DNA from: a bacterium
GTDB taxonomy: Bacteria > Electryoneota > Electryoneia > Electryoneales > Electryoneaceae
Reading direction: 5' to 3'
DNA: 59,800 nucleotides
NCBI GenBank assembly: GCA_028278125.1
Contig: JANQEY010000318.1
Span: forward strand, 1 to 59,800
Position 1 is the first letter of the stretch. Every line of letters begins with the position of its first letter. The position numbers and the translations under genes were made by a program. Below the pieces are notes generated by a model, which saw nothing but the letters and a program-made list of their open reading frames with translations, ran no database searches and was not told where the DNA came from. This document shows, one piece after another, positions 57,861 to 59,800 of this stretch.

Positions 57861-59270
57861 TTGAATAATTCAGTCCAGTCAGGCATTCCCCCAGATTTTG
57901 ATATCGCTTTAAGCGATCTGGAATCACTCCGTGATGAGCTTTCAAGTCATAAGATTGAAGGTTTATCAGAATCCGCCGCTGATACCCTTGCGACCCGTAT
58001 TTCTTATTCTCACAACCGTTTGGCACGCATCCTGCAGGTTCAATCATCGAATTTAGAACTCAACCTGCTTTCCGACATCGCTCTCATGCTTGCCCGCGCC
58101 GTAAGCCTGGAGGAAGTGATTTCGGCAATCCTGGACGGTTTACATCGCATTGTGCCTTATGATGCCGCCGGGCTTTTTATTCCCGGAGAGGAACCGGGAA
58201 CGTTAAGTGAAATGGTTGTCCGGGGATACCGGAACAGTCGCCTTGATGATGTTAAACTCAAGGTGAATGAGGGAATTGTCGGGTGGGTAATATCAAATGG
58301 TGAAGCAGTAAATGTGCCTGACGTATCGCTTGATTCACGTTACATATCGGCACGGTCAAGGACACGTAGTGAAATGGCGGTACCAATTATCAGCGGCGAG
58401 GAAGTTGTGGGATGTTTTAACGTTGAATCAGACCAGCTGGCAACGTTCTCCGATACAAATCTCAACTTGATGAATGACCTGGCTTCTCACGCAGCCATGG
58501 CTATTGAACGTTCACGGACACATGACGCACTGGTAGCTGCCAGCGAAGTGGAACGTGAACTGCAGATAGCTCGGGATATCCAGGTTGCACTCTTGCCGGG
58601 AAAACCGCCGTCAGTCGACAAATATGATTTTTCTGGGTTAAATGTCCCCAGTAGGCGGGTTGGTGGTGATTATTACGATTTTATCCCAATTAATCATCAC
58701 AGTTACGGCCTGGTGATTGCAGACGTTGCCGGGAAGGGTGTTCCTGCCGGGTTAATAATGTCAGGATTACGTGCTGCCATCCGTACCAGGATTGAAACCA
58801 CTTATTCCATCCAGCAAATAATTTCCAGGATTAACAATTTCCTTCATGACTCAACCGGACCGGAATCATTCGTCACCGTATTTTACGGGGTACTTGACAC
58901 AGAAACCCGACGATTGACCTATGTTAATGCCGGCCATATTGCGCCACTCCTGTTTCAGAGCGATGGAAAAATAGAACGTCTTGGAAAAGGAGGTGCTCTG
59001 CTTGGTGTGATCAGGGACGCAGAGTACGAGGAAGGAATTGCATATCTTGAAGATAATTCCCTGCTTGCGTTGTTTACCGATGGTATTACCGAAGCGGGAG
59101 TTGAGAGTGGCGAGGAATTTGGCGAACAGCGAGTGATTGATATCATCAAAGATTGTAAAGATAAAGCTGCTGACATTATCGCTCAGAATATAGAACGCGA
59201 AGCAGCAATTTATAATCGTGGACGGGGCGAGAACGACGATCGTACAGTAATAATAGTTAAACGTTTATGA
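57861..59270 (+). CDS. GAF-domain PP2C (SpoIIE/RsbU-type) phosphatase
   Basis: 469 residues from TTG; the nearest ATG (57847) runs into a stop at once. A helical N-terminus precedes a GAF domain (about 65-215; AVSLEEVISAILDGLHRIVPYDAAGLFI, GIVGWVISNGEAVNVPDVSLDSRY). A linker helix (VERELQIARDIQVALLPGKPP) leads to the SpoIIE-type PP2C domain. Metal-site segments are GGDYYDF, IADVAGKGVPAGLIMS, VNAGHIAPLL and LFTDGITEA. It should dephosphorylate the STAS antagonist on a signal sensed by GAF. Overlaps the next gene by four bases. Confidence 0.93.
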   Translation: MNNSVQSGIPPDFDIALSDLESLRDELSSHKIEGLSESAADTLATRISYSHNRLARILQVQSSNLELNLLSDIALMLARAVSLEEVISAILDGLHRIVPYDAAGLFIPGEEPGTLSEMVVRGYRNSRLDDVKLKVNEGIVGWVISNGEAVNVPDVSLDSRYISARSRTRSEMAVPIISGEEVVGCFNVESDQLATFSDTNLNLMNDLASHAAMAIERSRTHDALVAASEVERELQIARDIQVALLPGKPPSVDKYDFSGLNVPSRRVGGDYYDFIPINHHSYGLVIADVAGKGVPAGLIMSGLRAAIRTRIETTYSIQQIISRINNFLHDSTGPESFVTVFYGVLDTETRRLTYVNAGHIAPLLFQSDGKIERLGKGGALLGVIRDAEYEEGIAYLEDNSLLALFTDGITEAGVESGEEFGEQRVIDIIKDCKDKAADIIAQNIEREAAIYNRGRGENDDRTVIIVKRL

Positions 59271-59677
59271 CGGCTAAACAGACATATACGATTCCCTCCG
59301 ACCAGAGAAAACTGGTAGAGGTGGATGAATACGCGGGGACAATAATCGCGGAACTCGGATTTAATCCTGACGACAGCGATAATATTGCCATCGCCATCTC
59401 TGAAGCCGTCAATAATGCCATCCTCCACGGTAACCGGGGTGACACCTCAAAATCTGTTCATATCAAGTTTGTTCCGGTAAAGGACGGCTTAAAGATCGAA
59501 GTAACCGACGAGGGTGCCGGTTTTAATCCTGAAGACGTAGCCAATCCCACGGAACCCGAAAACCTGATGGAAGAATCGGGACGAGGCCTGTTGATTATCC
59601 GCCACCTGATGGATGAAGTAGATATCAAACACACACCCAAAGGAACCAGGGTCAGGATGGTTAAATACCACTCATAG
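59267..59677 (+). CDS. anti-sigma-type serine kinase (HATPase_c_2, RsbW/SpoIIAB-like)
   Basis: 136 residues. The GHKL ATPase N box is IAIAISEAVNNAILHGN, the G1 box VTDEGAGFNPEDV, and the G2-type SGRGLLIIRHLMDEV. The protein would bind and inactivate a sigma factor or other target and phosphorylate the STAS protein at 57481-57822. ATGA overlap couples it to the phosphatase gene. No sigma factor is found before the window end (59678-59800 shows nothing). Confidence 0.92.
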   Translation: MTAKQTYTIPSDQRKLVEVDEYAGTIIAELGFNPDDSDNIAIAISEAVNNAILHGNRGDTSKSVHIKFVPVKDGLKIEVTDEGAGFNPEDVANPTEPENLMEESGRGLLIIRHLMDEVDIKHTPKGTRVRMVKYHS

Positions 59678-59800
59678 TTCCAAATCCTCACACTCTTCAC
59701 ACTTTCATACAATTTCTTTTAGTACGCTCTCGAATAAAAATCGTCTAAAACCTTGTTGGATCAATAATAAACGATTACTATATTCCAGCGTCTCGTGGTA

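Overview
The window comes from a Gram-negative bacterium of the FCB (Fibrobacterota-Chlorobiota-Bacteroidota) assemblage, most likely an uncultured lineage outside Bacteroidota proper. Five large secreted proteins end in the type IX secretion system (T9SS) sorting domain with a YPNPFN-like motif (A/G-Y-PNPFN, WPNPFN), and a sixth locus is a decayed remnant of one. A PorX-type response regulator/phosphatase is present, as are an ADP-heptose-type LPS glycosyltransferase, an AtpB with a secreted N-terminal extension, and at least one Bacteroidota-type promoter (TTTG plus TAnnTTTG). No rRNA, tRNA, CRISPR array, phage or transposase was recognised. I cannot name a species.

Layout. 1-2926: a UbiA prenyltransferase, DprE1 and DprE2, together the pathway to polyprenyl-phospho-arabinose. 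2986-6417: DUF523, DUF2520, porX and tsaE. 6418-6826: an intergenic nest of palindromic repeats (REP-like and MITE-like). 6827-7645: an alpha/beta hydrolase. 7667-10264: a visibly AT-richer, unrecognised island. It holds three membrane-anchored proteins; two are clear tandem paralogues, each preceded by its own 29-codon ORF, and the two small ORFs encode matching peptides (core IFDPFTRS). This is the best candidate for an undescribed system here. 10502-13558: a T9SS subtilase. 13702-24444: envelope and housekeeping genes (queuosine-precursor transporter, GT9, universal stress protein, bacteriohemerythrin, HAD and calcineurin-like phosphatases, SH3 lipoprotein, second subtilase, polA). 24703-28677: HAD-IIA, VanZ-like, TPR and cytidylate-kinase-like genes.

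28890-38120, minus strand: a complete F1Fo ATP synthase operon in the order I-B-E-F-H-A-G-D-C. It is preceded by atpZ, a bactofilin and an M23 peptidase, and ends at a strong terminator. 38191-41556: rlmB, a lamin-tail-like protein and two overlapping phosphotransacylase homologues. 41702-57074: a secretion-rich region with an M36 metalloprotease, two FG-GAP/VCBS repeat proteins, an alpha/alpha-toroid-like protein and a T9SS pseudogene fragment, interrupted by a radical SAM gene and glnE. 57481-59677: a partner-switching module (STAS antagonist, GAF-SpoIIE phosphatase, HATPase anti-sigma-type kinase) without a sigma factor in view.

Together, PorX likely links envelope signalling to export of the T9SS cargo proteins (proteases and adhesin-like repeat proteins). 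The DprE, GT9, bactofilin and M23 genes serve envelope construction. Function assignments are from reading conserved motifs by eye; no database search was run.
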